Assembly (NCBI RefSeq): GCF_001665235.1 | Contig: NZ_LZSC01000048.1 | Span: 119,894-183,893, forward strand | Origin: Mycobacterium sp. 1100029.7 | Lineage (GTDB): Bacteria > Actinomycetota > Actinomycetes > Mycobacteriales > Mycobacteriaceae | Direction of reading: 5' to 3' | DNA length: 64,000 bases | Shown here: piece by piece, positions 9,560 to 18,130 of the stretch | Layout of the letters: each line of letters begins with the position of its first letter | Numbering within the stretch: position 1 is the first letter of the stretch | Notes under the pieces: model-generated | What the model saw: the letters and a program-made list of their open reading frames with translations, nothing else | Told to the model about the DNA's origin: nothing | The model's database searches: none | Made by a program: the position numbers and the translations under genes

Positions 9560-10981
9560 TTACGAAGCCGAATTCTGCTGCGGCCGTTGTAATCTGATCA
9601 AGAGCATCGCGCTGGCAACACCCAGCAACGCGACGACCGCAGGCAACAACATGGCCTGAGACATCGCCGTCGCGAATTCGTTGCGGTAGTGCGCCGGCGG
9701 TGCGGCCGGCGGTAGCTGACGAATCACCAGCCAATGCATGAACCCGGCCATACTGGCGCTGCCCAACACCGTGCCGACCTGACGTGCCGCGGTGAAAACG
9801 CCGGAGCCTGCGCCCGCCAACTCGGTCGGGAGATTGCGGATCGCGGTGACCGCCAGCGGCGCGCCCAGGAATGCCACGCCGACGCCAGCGGCCAAAAACG
9901 GCAACAGCAAGCGCCAGATCGGTGTGGTTGGGGTCATTTCGAGTGACAGCCAGGCCAGCGAGATGGCCAACATCGCGAAGGCGCCGCCGATGAGGCGACG
10001 GGGGTCCGAACGGTCGGCGACCCACCCCACCGCGGGCGCCAGCACCGCCGTCAACACCGCTAGCGGTGCCGTCAGGAGCGCCGCGTGCGTGGCCGACAGC
10101 CCGCACCCCATTTGAGTGAAGAACATGAAGGGCAACACCATGGCGGTCCAAGCAAAGCCAAGCACCCCAACCCCGAGACTGGAGACCGAGAAATTGCGAT
10201 TCCTGAATAACCGCAACGGAATTAGCGGCTCATTGTTATCGGCGGCCTGCCAGTACACGAACCCGACCATCATCACCAAACCGGCGGCGAACATCGCCCA
10301 GATCCAGGGCGCCCCGTGCTGGGCTCGGGCCTCTTGCAACGCGAACACGATCAAGAAAAGACCACCGGCGGACAGCAGGACGCCGAGAACGTCGAAGTGG
10401 TGCCGACTCCTGGGCAGGGCCGGTATCAGCCAAACACCAAGCCCGAAAGCGAGAACCCCGACCGGCACATTGACGAAAAAGATCCAATGCCAATTCAGCT
10501 CGTCGACCAGCACACCGCCCACCAAAGGCCCGGCAAGTGTGGCGATCCCGACGGCGGTGCCCCGCAGGCTGGTTGCAACACCTCGACGCTCGGAGGGAAA
10601 GATCCGGGCGATCATCGCCAGCAGCTGCGGTGTGAGTAACGCGGCCCCCACGCCCTGGACGACGCGCGCCGCCACCAGCATCTGGATGGAACCGGCCAGC
10701 CCACACCACAACGACGCCGCGGTAAAGACGACTAACCCGACCAAATACACTGTCTTCGGACCGAATTGGTCACCGAGGCGCCCAGACACCAGTAGCGGCA
10801 CGGCGAACCCCAGCAGGTAGGCGCTGGTCGCCCACACGACGGAGTCGTAGTCGGTGTGCAGCGCCGTCATGATCGACGGATTGGCAACGGCGACCGCGGT
10901 CCAATCGATCAGAGTCATGAAGTAGCCGGTAAGCATCGCCCACAGCGCCGCCCACGGGCGCGTTGTCGTCGGTTCGGCCAC
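9560..10981 (-). CDS. MFS drug:H+ antiporter, DHA2 (EmrB/QacA-like)
   Basis: Inner-membrane proton-driven exporter, 473 aa, with about 14 hydrophobic segments expected of DHA2. The cytoplasmic loop motif A (GRLGDQFGPK) follows segment 2, and a Gly/Pro-rich antiporter motif (LAGPLVGG) lies in segment 5. Such proteins export cationic dyes, quinolones or biocides; LfrA and Rv1877 are mycobacterial examples. It is transcribed alone, convergent with the GGDEF-EAL gene (10-base gap). The start is the GTG at 10981. The substrate cannot be predicted. Confidence 0.85.
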   Translation of the reverse strand: MAEPTTTRPWAALWAMLTGYFMTLIDWTAVAVANPSIMTALHTDYDSVVWATSAYLLGFAVPLLVSGRLGDQFGPKTVYLVGLVVFTAASLWCGLAGSIQMLVAARVVQGVGAALLTPQLLAMIARIFPSERRGVATSLRGTAVGIATLAGPLVGGVLVDELNWHWIFFVNVPVGVLAFGLGVWLIPALPRSRHHFDVLGVLLSAGGLFLIVFALQEARAQHGAPWIWAMFAAGLVMMVGFVYWQAADNNEPLIPLRLFRNRNFSVSSLGVGVLGFAWTAMVLPFMFFTQMGCGLSATHAALLTAPLAVLTAVLAPAVGWVADRSDPRRLIGGAFAMLAISLAWLSLEMTPTTPIWRLLLPFLAAGVGVAFLGAPLAVTAIRNLPTELAGAGSGVFTAARQVGTVLGSASMAGFMHWLVIRQLPPAAPPAHYRNEFATAMSQAMLLPAVVALLGVASAMLLIRLQRPQQNSAS

Positions 10982-11160
10982 CTGCAGACGATAGCGCGCA
11001 ACCGGCGAGGGCCGCCTTCTCGTGCGCTCCTTTCAAATCGGTTGTCTTCAAGCCGATATGGTGACCGGCCACGAGCGGCCAGCCAGCCGGCTACCACGCC
11101 GCTACCACGTCCACCGGCGACGCGTTGGCGCCTCGAAGAGCCGGGGGTGATACTTCGGGG

Positions 11161-11679
11161 GTGGTCGACGTCCGAGAAGCGACAGCAGCAGACAAGATGG
11201 CCGTCGCCCAGGTACACGTCCGATCTTGGCAGCAGGGCTACCGAGATCTCGTCGCGCAGGATTTTCTCGACGGGTTGCGTCCTGAGGACATGGCGACTCG
11301 ATACGCATTCGAGGGGACGGATCCGCAGGGGCCGTACACACTGGTTGCGGTCGATCGCGACTCGATACGCGGCCATATCACCGTCGGCCGATCGCGCGAC
11401 GACGACGTGGTCGATAGCGGCGAAGTCTGGGCGCTCTACGTCGACCCTCCGCAGTGGGGTTCGGGAGTCAGCAGCGTCCTGCTCGTCGCCGGGTGCGACC
11501 GACTGAGTCGGGCCGGCCATGAAAAAGCGTTCTTATGGGTCCTTGCCACCAACATGCGTGCCCGACGATTTTACGAACGCAACGGGTGGACGACCGACGG
11601 AGTGCAACGCACCGTCGTCCTCGGTGGAGGGTCCGTACACCAGGTCAGGTATGAAACCCTGCTAGGGCGCCAGCCGTAA
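11161..11679 (+). CDS. GNAT-family N-acetyltransferase
   Basis: Acetyl-CoA-dependent acyltransferase, 172 aa. The GNAT core is readable: DVREATAADKMAVAQVH (strand 1/helix 1), WALYVDPPQWGSGVSSVLL (motif A, with a modified Q/RxxGxG loop) and WVLATNMRARRFYERNGW (motif B). GTG 11161 is chosen as the domain begins right there; an in-frame start at 11125 would add 12 non-homologous residues. Its last 18 bases overlap the convergent 11662 gene. Typical relatives acetylate small amines, antibiotics or protein N-termini; none can be chosen here. Confidence 0.78.
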   Translation: MVDVREATAADKMAVAQVHVRSWQQGYRDLVAQDFLDGLRPEDMATRYAFEGTDPQGPYTLVAVDRDSIRGHITVGRSRDDDVVDSGEVWALYVDPPQWGSGVSSVLLVAGCDRLSRAGHEKAFLWVLATNMRARRFYERNGWTTDGVQRTVVLGGGSVHQVRYETLLGRQP

Positions 11680-12336
11680 CACGCCCAACCGGACAAGTGG
11701 CGCAATGACCCCGGCCTTCTCTTCCTCGGTCAGGTCGCCGGGCAGTTCGCGCACATAGAAGTCGTGGGTTCCAGCGATGAATTCCACGGCCTCACGCGCC
11801 AATTCATCGACGGAGAGCACGATGTTCCCGCGCTCGTCCATCAAGTGGATGGTGTGGTTCTCGAGGAGGGGAGTCAACGTGCCGGCCCTGGTGTTGATGA
11901 CACGGCGGGAGGGGGCCACGTTGTCGTCGTCGTACCAGACGGCCGGGAGCCGGTGGCCGTACAGGTGCTCATATCGCTGACGAAAATCGTTGAAGGAGGC
12001 GGCGTTTGGCGGCCGATCGGCCGCTGCGGCCGGCTCGGGGGCACCGTGGTTGTCGGCGGGCGAATGGTGGACGTAGTTTCCGAAGTAGCGGTGACTGTAT
12101 TCGGTGTACTCGGTCGTGAAGAGGATGAACGCGTGCCAGGCTTCGTCCACCATCGACGAACACATGCCAAACGTCATGTCGGGGGTCGCCGCGCACAGCA
12201 CCAGGTACTTTTTGGCTTCGGTGAAGAGTTCGTCTGCGAATGCTGGCGAATCGGCAACCCGGTCTTTGACAAGTCGATCGATCACAAACGGCGCCTTGAA
12301 GGCCAACGCCTCTTTAAGTCGACCTTCAAGCACCAC
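11662..12336 (-). CDS. GRDP-like (glycine-rich-domain-protein-like) protein
   Basis: A 224-aa cytoplasmic protein that resembles the GRDP-like family (PF07173): the motif VDEAWHAFILFT, then YFGNYVHHSP, matches the conserved D-x-x-WH and HH region. The C-terminal third (LLENHTIHLMDERGNIVLS...) looks like a separate small helical/strand domain. Biochemical function of this family is not known. It starts at GTG 12336, seven bases after the stop of a 45-aa peptide gene, with only a weak ribosome site, so translation is probably coupled. The pairing with the peptide is the interesting part. Confidence 0.6.
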   Translation of the reverse strand: MVLEGRLKEALAFKAPFVIDRLVKDRVADSPAFADELFTEAKKYLVLCAATPDMTFGMCSSMVDEAWHAFILFTTEYTEYSHRYFGNYVHHSPADNHGAPEPAAAADRPPNAASFNDFRQRYEHLYGHRLPAVWYDDDNVAPSRRVINTRAGTLTPLLENHTIHLMDERGNIVLSVDELAREAVEFIAGTHDFYVRELPGDLTEEEKAGVIAPLVRLGVLRLAP

Positions 12337-12342
12337 AGCAGT

Positions 12343-12480
12343 TTACCGAGCCTGCGCCAAGCCGGAGTTGGCGTCGTTGAACTTGCAGAAGCACAGGAGT
12401 TCGGCGGAGCGTCCAGCGGGGCTCGCGATGGTCAGTCGGCCGACGGTGACGGTCGTGGTGGTGTTCGTCGTGATGCTCAT
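12343..12480 (-). CDS. 45-aa Thr-rich peptide with CxC motif
   Basis: A short gene with a good ribosome site (GGAAGG eight bases before ATG 12480) and an AT-rich upstream stretch at about 12535-12565 able to hold a promoter. The product has a Thr-rich N-terminal half (MSITTNTTTTVTV) and a C-terminal part with a CFC pair (AELLCFCKFND). It lies immediately upstream of, and is probably translated with, the GRDP-like gene. Size and layout recall precursor peptides of modified-peptide systems, but no recognised maturase is nearby; it could equally be a small regulator or metal-binding peptide. Existence is well supported; function is not. Confidence 0.55.
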   Translation of the reverse strand: MSITTNTTTTVTVGRLTIASPAGRSAELLCFCKFNDANSGLAQAR

Positions 12481-12684
12481 TGCTAGCGCCTTCCAGTTGG
12501 TGGGCCGGTCTCCCCGAAGCCCTCTCATGTAAGTATTGCGATAACTCTATATTTTGTATGTCCGCTAACTGGAGGATTCACAAGGGGAATCCGTTGTCCA
12601 CCGATCGGGGGACACACGACCGCGCTGTAAGTTCGTTCGGAGCTAGCAAGACCGCGATCGCCGAGAAGATGCGAGGGGAAGCAC

Positions 12685-13293
12685 GTGGAAACGATCGCCT
12701 ACCGCCACGCGGCAGTCGCCGGCCTGACCGCCGTCGTGCTGGTCACCGGGGGCTGTGGCAACGGCAAGAGCGTCCAAGCGTCGGCACCGCCGCAGGTGGG
12801 GGTGAACTCCAGCTCCACTCCGACCTCCCCGGCGCCGCCCACGGAGGTGAAGCTCATCGGGGAGCGCGACGTCGAGGTGACTTTGACCGGCCCGATCGCC
12901 GCCAAGTACTCGTCGGCAACCCCGGACCAGAAGCAGGCGCTCGGCAAGCCGCTGACCGGTGACCGCAACGCGGGAAAGCGGGAGAGCGGCGTGGTATTCC
13001 AGCAGTTCCAGGGCGGCGCGATCACCGCCAAGAACGACGCTACCGGCACGCCCGCCTACATCATCCTGGGCAAGATCCGGGAGGCCTGGAACGTCCCACG
13101 CGACCCCGACGGCGTGCCCACGGCCACCGGCACTAACGGTTCGGCAGGCCCGCTGGGCTTGCCGATCAGCGACCAGACCGCTGTCGGCGATTCGCTGGTG
13201 TCCACCTTCGAGCACGGGACGATCGGGTACAACCCGAAGACCGGCCAGGTCGAGGTGACGGTCAACGGCAAGGTCGTACCGTCCGGGCTGTAG
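12685..13293 (+). CDS. Lipoprotein with LGFP-type repeats
   Basis: Secreted lipoprotein of 202 aa: N-terminal hydrophobic signal ending in the lipobox VTGGC (lipidated Cys24), a Ser/Thr/Pro-rich linker (about 30-55), then a domain with LGFP-like repeats (ALGKPLTGD; GPLGLPISD), a motif that binds cell-wall components in actinobacteria. GTG 12685 is well supported by GAGGGG seven bases upstream. The protein is expected on the outer face of the plasma membrane. It is transcribed alone, divergent from the peptide/GRDP-like pair. Confidence 0.75.
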   Translation: METIAYRHAAVAGLTAVVLVTGGCGNGKSVQASAPPQVGVNSSSTPTSPAPPTEVKLIGERDVEVTLTGPIAAKYSSATPDQKQALGKPLTGDRNAGKRESGVVFQQFQGGAITAKNDATGTPAYIILGKIREAWNVPRDPDGVPTATGTNGSAGPLGLPISDQTAVGDSLVSTFEHGTIGYNPKTGQVEVTVNGKVVPSGL

Positions 13294-13453
13294 CCCAATC
13301 CAACGTTCAGCGCGAGCACGAGTGTGTGCTGTGACCGTTAAGGATCGTTACCGCAATCGTGATCTCGCGCTCGTATCTTGGGATGCACGAGAAGGTCGAA
13401 TCTTTCGGCTTTCCAACAACGCCTAACGGCGTCCACAAGCCCGGGGGGCTGAT

Positions 13454-13699
13454 ATGACGATCGCAATCGCCGCGAACGACCCAGTCGACCTAGACGCGAC
13501 CGACGAGCATGACGACGTTCTTTTGGCGGCCGCAAGGCTGAACGCACTTGCCTGGGAAGGGAACACCGCTCTCGTCGAGTTGACGCCGCGCTGGCGTTTC
13601 ACCGAAGAAGAGATTGTGCGCGCGGCGATTACGGTGATCTTGGTGGCCCTGGTGTCGGTGATTACCGTCGCCGCGGGCGCGATCATGACCATCGGTTAG
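13454..13699 (+). CDS. Small single-pass membrane protein
   Basis: An 81-aa protein: acidic N-terminus, then one strong hydrophobic helix (about 57-79, AAITVILVALVSVITVAAGA). The N-terminal half is predicted cytosolic and helical (VLLAAARLNALAWEG). The ATG at 13454 has a G-rich stretch (CCGGGGGG) a few bases upstream. I do not recognise the family. It stands alone between the lipoprotein and the DHFR-like gene. Confidence 0.5.
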   Translation: MTIAIAANDPVDLDATDEHDDVLLAAARLNALAWEGNTALVELTPRWRFTEEEIVRAAITVILVALVSVITVAAGAIMTIG

Positions 13700-13743
13700 G
13701 TGCTGTCGCGATGAGTTAGGCCCTCGGGTGCAGTCTGATCTGC

Positions 13744-14301
13744 ATGGGAAAACTCATCTATGGCTTCAACGTGTCGGTGGACGGGTACATCGCCGACGCA
13801 CAAGGCAACATCGACTGGGCCGATCCGAGCGAAGAATTGCATCAGTACTGGAACGACTTCGAGCGGGAGACCGCCCTGTCGTGCTACGGCCGGCGGCTTT
13901 ACGAACTGATGGCCGGGTACTGGCCGACAGCTGACGAGGCCCCAGACGCCACCCCTCTGATCGTCGACTTCGCCCACATTTGGCGCGAAATGCCCAAGGT
14001 CGTGTTCTCGCGCACGTTGGACGCCGTCGACTGGAACTCCCGCCTGGAACGCGGCGACCCCGTCGAGGTGATAACGAAGCTGAAGGCCGAAACCGACGGC
14101 AGGGTAGAGGTGGCCGGGGCGACGCTGGCCGCGCCGATCGTGCGGGCCGGACTCATCGACGAGTACCGGATTGTGGTCACGCCCACCGCCGTGGGCGGCG
14201 GCACCCCGTACTTCCCACCACTGCCGTCATGGATCTCGCTGCGACTGTTGGAAAATCGCACCTTCCCGTGCGGCGCGGTCCTGCTGCGGTACGCGGGGTG
14301 A
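13744..14301 (+). CDS. Dihydrofolate-reductase-like (RibD C-terminal) protein
   Basis: A 185-aa NADPH-dependent reductase-fold protein of the RibD_C/DHFR-like group common in actinobacteria. Visible marks are the N-terminal strand LIYGFNVSVDGYIAD, the PKVVFSRTLD strand and the cofactor-loop region VEVAGATLAAPIVRAGLIDEYRI, followed by VVTPTAVGGGTPYF. The physiological substrate of these stand-alone proteins is mostly unknown; they are not the folate DHFR. The gene is transcribed alone, convergent with the GMC oxidoreductase. Confidence 0.8.
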   Translation: MGKLIYGFNVSVDGYIADAQGNIDWADPSEELHQYWNDFERETALSCYGRRLYELMAGYWPTADEAPDATPLIVDFAHIWREMPKVVFSRTLDAVDWNSRLERGDPVEVITKLKAETDGRVEVAGATLAAPIVRAGLIDEYRIVVTPTAVGGGTPYFPPLPSWISLRLLENRTFPCGAVLLRYAG

Positions 14302-14338
14302 ACACGACTGATTGACGCCTATCCCGGCGTTCACCGAT

Positions 14339-16024
14339 TCATTCCACGATCGCCCGCGCCGCGCGCTCGGCGATCAGCATGGTCGGCGCATTGGTGTTGC
14401 CGGAAATGATGTTGGGCATGGCCGAGGCATCGACCACTCGAAGGCCGGCGACGCGATACACGCGGCAGTCAGTGTCGAGCACTGTCGTGGCCGACCGCGG
14501 CCGACCGCGGCCGTCGAAGTCTCCCATCGCACAGGTGCCCACCGGGTGGAAAATGGTCGTACCGAGTTCACCTGCCGCCTGCTGCAGCTCTTCGTCGCTC
14601 ATCAGTTGCGGGCCGGGGAACAACTCTTGCGGGTCATAGCGGGCCAGCGCCGGCGCCGCCATGATCTGCCGGGTCCTCCGGAGGCCGGTCACCGCGATCT
14701 GTCGGTCGGCGTCAGTTGACAGGTAATTGCAGAAGATCTTCGGGTTGGTCAGTGGATCTGCACTGGCCATGCGCACCTGGCCGCGCGAGGTGGGTCGCAG
14801 ATTGCAAACCGAGGGAGTGATCGCCCCGAAGGGATGCAGGGGTTCGCCGAACTTCGGCAAAGACAGCGGCTGCACATGCCACTCCAAATCGGAACTGGCT
14901 AGCGCGGGGTCGCTCTTGGCGAAAGCTCCGAGCGTAGAAGGCGGCATCGTCATGGGCCCGGATCGAAACAGCAAGTATTGAAGCCCCATGCCCGCACGGG
15001 TGATCCAATTGCGGTACAGCGTGTTGACGGTCGGGGCGCCCCGCACTCGGTAGACCGTTCGGATCTGCAAGTGGTCCTGGAGGTTTTCGCCCACACCAGG
15101 CAGATCGACGACCACCGGCACCTGATGCTGGGTAAGCAGCCCCGCCGGGCCCAGACCCGAGACTTGCATCAGATGCGGCGAGCCAATAGCGCCGGCGCTC
15201 AGAATCACCTCCCGGCGGGCTCGAACGTCGACGATCTGGCCGTCTTTGAGCAGCCGCACACCGCCGACGCGGTGCTGCGCCGTGGTCCAGGCACCCCGAC
15301 GCTGCTCCTCGTGAACCTGGTCATTCAGCAAAAGCCGCAAGGCCTGAGCGTGTGTATAGACGGTGAGATTCGGCCGGTGGGCGATGGGATGCAGGAAGGC
15401 ATCGGCCATCGACCAGCGACGGCCACGCCGTTGGTTGACGTGAAAGTACGCACAGCCGGCGTTGTCGCCAAGGTTGAATTCATCGATCGGGGAGATGCCC
15501 ACCTGGGCGGCGGCGGCCTGCCAGGCGTCCAGGATCTTCCACCGCACCCGCGGTAACTCCACGCGGATCTCGCCGCCGGTGCCGTGCCAGTCGTCGGCTC
15601 CGCCGAAGTAGTTTTCCAACTTTCGGTAGATCGCCAGCGTTTCGCCGGGACTGTCGGTGCCACCCCAGAGCCAGCGCTCGTCACCGGTGGCCTGTGCCCA
15701 GAGCTCGTAATCGCTGGCCTGACCGCGCATGTGGATCATCGCGTTGATCGACGAACAGCCGCCGATCACCCGGCCCCTCGCGTAGTGGATGCTGCGCCCC
15801 GCCAGGCCGGGGTCGGGCTCGGTCGTGAAGCACCAATCGGTGCGGGGATTGGCGATTGTGTACAGATAACCCACCGGCACCTTGATCCAGAACCAGTCAT
15901 CCTTGCCGCCGGCCTCGATCAAAAGCACGCGCCGCTCACGGTCGGCGCTGAGCCGATTGGCGAGCAGGCAGCCTGCGCTACCCGCTCCAACAATGATGAA
16001 ATCGAATTCCTCGACCGGGTTCAT
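14339..16024 (-). CDS. GMC-family FAD oxidoreductase (choline-dehydrogenase-like)
   Basis: FAD-dependent alcohol oxidase/dehydrogenase, 561 aa. The ADP-binding Rossmann motif GAGSAGCLLANRL (12-24) opens the protein, the GMC signature 1 region contains YARGRVIGGCSSIN, signature 2 is GAIGSPHLMQVSGLGP, and the C-terminal catalytic His region is HPVGTCAMGD. The closing SGNTNAPTMLIAE matches the family. It is cytoplasmic and transcribed alone. A 10-bp tandem repeat (14491-14510) encodes a small Gly/Arg insert (GRGRPR) just after HPVGTCAMGDFD. The alcohol substrate is unknown. Confidence 0.88.
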   Translation of the reverse strand: MNPVEEFDFIIVGAGSAGCLLANRLSADRERRVLLIEAGGKDDWFWIKVPVGYLYTIANPRTDWCFTTEPDPGLAGRSIHYARGRVIGGCSSINAMIHMRGQASDYELWAQATGDERWLWGGTDSPGETLAIYRKLENYFGGADDWHGTGGEIRVELPRVRWKILDAWQAAAAQVGISPIDEFNLGDNAGCAYFHVNQRRGRRWSMADAFLHPIAHRPNLTVYTHAQALRLLLNDQVHEEQRRGAWTTAQHRVGGVRLLKDGQIVDVRARREVILSAGAIGSPHLMQVSGLGPAGLLTQHQVPVVVDLPGVGENLQDHLQIRTVYRVRGAPTVNTLYRNWITRAGMGLQYLLFRSGPMTMPPSTLGAFAKSDPALASSDLEWHVQPLSLPKFGEPLHPFGAITPSVCNLRPTSRGQVRMASADPLTNPKIFCNYLSTDADRQIAVTGLRRTRQIMAAPALARYDPQELFPGPQLMSDEELQQAAGELGTTIFHPVGTCAMGDFDGRGRPRSATTVLDTDCRVYRVAGLRVVDASAMPNIISGNTNAPTMLIAERAARAIVE

Positions 16025-16239
16025 CCGGGTTTCGACCCTCCATCGCGTCGGATGCGAGGCGGCAGAACCACTCTCGGATGTCGAGCGTAGCGCCGCCGGA
16101 TTGTCGCCCCTGTTGTGAAATCAGACACAAGCCGACATAGCGGTGGTTATGGTGTGTGGACAGTCGATCAGCTGCCCGAGGCTAGGGGCGTGTACGCCCG
16201 GGCGCTGGGGTCAACCTAGTTAGCGGCAAGGAGTTTGGC

Positions 16240-17358
16240 ATGGCGGTCCGGGGGATCAGGGCACTGAAGAAGATCATGCAGACGACATTCGATCCAGAGG
16301 TCGTGATTCCGGACGACGTCACGGTCACAGAATTTACCGGTGATGACAGTTTGTCGCGGAAAGATCTTGGGCAGCATCCGATTCCCGCTAATTCCCTGAT
16401 ATGGAAGTATTGGGGCCGTACCGATGTGATCTTTTTCGGCAGCGGAGTAGTGGGCACCATTGCCGGCGCATGGCCGCAGATGGCGAAAGCAACCACGAAT
16501 TCCGTTCTTTTCACCGGCGACAGTTCGTTCGGCGCACGGGCCAAGATCTACAAAGTACGGCGTCAGAGGTCTCGTGAATACATCTACGGCACCGTCTACG
16601 ACGCACCCGAGGATGCGAAGAAATACGGACTGAAGACCCGGAATATGCACAAGTCCGTCAAAGGCACACTGCAGCACGGCACCTATCACTCTTTAAATGC
16701 GGACACCTTCTACTTTGCGCATGTCACCTTCTTCTATCACCTATTGATCATCATCACCGAGCAGCTGTATTTCGACGGTTGCATGCCACGGGCCATGAAG
16801 GAGCAGATCTTCGAGGAATCCAAGGAGTGGTACAGCATGTGGGGAGTGGACGATAGTCCACAGCCGGGCACCTACGACGATTTCGAGCGGTATCTGGAAA
16901 ACATCGAGCGAAATCATTTGGTGAACTCACAGGTAAGTCAGGTCATGCTGGAGCAATTCGTGGAGCGCCGGCCGGCGCCGCGGTGGTGGCCTCCGTTCAT
17001 GAAGAAAATTGTGTGGCCGTGGGTGGCGGCGCGGCGGCAAGTCGTTGTCAACAGCTTTCCGCCCCATGTGCGGGAGCTCTTCAACTTGGAGTGGACCCCC
17101 GAGGACGAGGAGATGTCGCGCCGCTTCATGAGTATGTATCGACGGCTCTACGCCGTCGTCGAGCGTCTTGTCCCGCTGAAGTTTCTCTACTTACCCATTG
17201 CGGTGGCAGCCTTCGAGCGGGAAGGGGTCGACCCGCGCCACATCACCTTGGAGTCCGCACAACAAGCACTCCGGGAAAGCCGCGCCCGCCGCGCCGCGCA
17301 AGAAAACACGCCGGCCGATCAAGCGGATGGTCGCACAGCCGGCTTGGTAGGTGCTTAG
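16240..17358 (+). CDS. MpaB-type oxygenase (DUF2236)
   Basis: A 372-aa haem-type oxygenase-family protein of the DUF2236/MpaB group (relatives include latex-clearing protein). The conserved region TRNMHKSVKGTL ... YHSLNADTFYFAHVTFFYH carries the His residues typical of the family. ATG 16240 has AAGGAG eight bases upstream. Reaction not predictable; mycobacteria hold several paralogues. Its last codons overlap arr by four bases on the opposite strand. Confidence 0.78.
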   Translation: MAVRGIRALKKIMQTTFDPEVVIPDDVTVTEFTGDDSLSRKDLGQHPIPANSLIWKYWGRTDVIFFGSGVVGTIAGAWPQMAKATTNSVLFTGDSSFGARAKIYKVRRQRSREYIYGTVYDAPEDAKKYGLKTRNMHKSVKGTLQHGTYHSLNADTFYFAHVTFFYHLLIIITEQLYFDGCMPRAMKEQIFEESKEWYSMWGVDDSPQPGTYDDFERYLENIERNHLVNSQVSQVMLEQFVERRPAPRWWPPFMKKIVWPWVAARRQVVVNSFPPHVRELFNLEWTPEDEEMSRRFMSMYRRLYAVVERLVPLKFLYLPIAVAAFEREGVDPRHITLESAQQALRESRARRAAQENTPADQADGRTAGLVGA

Positions 17359-17792
17359 TCGTAGAGCACGGCGTTTCCGTTGCGTCTCAGTTCGTCTAGA
17401 CCGGCGCGGAACTTCTGAAGGTAGTCAGGAGAATGTCCGACCCAGTCGGTGATTTCCCCGACGACCTTCACCGGATTTCGGCTGCGATAGGAATGCGTGG
17501 GGTTGCCGGGAAACTTCTTGTCGGTCACGTTGGGGTCGTCCTCGACGTGATCCTGCGGCTCCACGATGTACACGCGACACCGGCCCGTTCCGACCGCCAT
17601 CTCCGCGGCCAGGACGGCACCGTCGAGCACCTTGGTCATATAGACGTGATTCGCGACGTGCCCCGCCCGATAATTCGACGGATACCCGGGCACCAGATAA
17701 TCACCGACCCGAAGATCAGCCTTGGTGCCGTGAAAGTACGCGCCGGACTCATGCGCGATGAACCGCTCCGGTGTATCCGCCATCTCTGCCAT
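17355..17792 (-). CDS. arr: Rifampin ADP-ribosyltransferase
   Basis: Arr transfers ADP-ribose from NAD+ to the C23 hydroxyl of rifamycins, inactivating them. The 145-aa product aligns closely with M. smegmatis Arr: ESGAYFHGTKADL at the N-terminus, NHVYMTK, RVYIVEP, the conserved EDDPNVTDKKFPGNP block (carrying the catalytic Asp) and GEITDW. ATG 17792 is chosen for GGGAGG six bases upstream; starts at 17795 (TTG) and 17783 are possible. All conserved blocks are intact, so activity is likely. It is a chromosomal environmental-type arr, not part of an integron, but lies about 130 bases from the left end of a mobile element. Confidence 0.93.
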   Translation of the reverse strand: MAEMADTPERFIAHESGAYFHGTKADLRVGDYLVPGYPSNYRAGHVANHVYMTKVLDGAVLAAEMAVGTGRCRVYIVEPQDHVEDDPNVTDKKFPGNPTHSYRSRNPVKVVGEITDWVGHSPDYLQKFRAGLDELRRNGNAVLYD

Positions 17793-18130
17793 CAACTACC
17801 TCCCGTCGAGTGAGCTGCGCAGCGATTCTGCACCCTGGTGGGGGCCTTGCCGCAAGACCCCATCTCCGCCATATGATGAGAATGGGTACTGACGAGCAGG
17901 GGTTTTCCGCTTCTTCTACTGGTAACTCTGCATATTCGATTGCTGCATAATCCATCCCTGGGTCAGCTCAGCAAGAGACGGGGCCCGGCGCGGCGGCGAG
18001 CGAACCGCGTTGAGCGCACGGCTCGGATCGGGTGCATTGTCGGTGCCGTCTCCTAGCATCGTCATCATGATGAACCCTGGGAATGATGGTCGCGCGGCAC
18101 CATCAGTCGGCACGATTGCCGTTGTGCGCG
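17793..18130. other. Intergenic region holding the arr promoter and the element's left end
   Basis: About 340 bases between divergent arr and the HEPN gene. The first ~130 bases should contain the arr promoter. The segment 17921-17940 matches the inverted right end of the mobile element. From 17945 to 18130 I see no further gene or motif. Confidence 0.4.
17921..17940 (+). repeat. Left terminal inverted repeat candidate
   Basis: Reads GGTAACTCTGCATATTC inward; matches the right end read on the other strand (GTTAACCACTGCATATTG) with a few mismatches and one gap. Proposed as the left end of the mobile element. No copy of the TGATTCATCTG motif is seen here. Confidence 0.45.

Noticed and set aside
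14491..14510. 10-bp tandem repeat in the GMC oxidoreductase gene
   Set aside because: Two copies only, and the protein continues properly on both sides; not evidence of a frame break.
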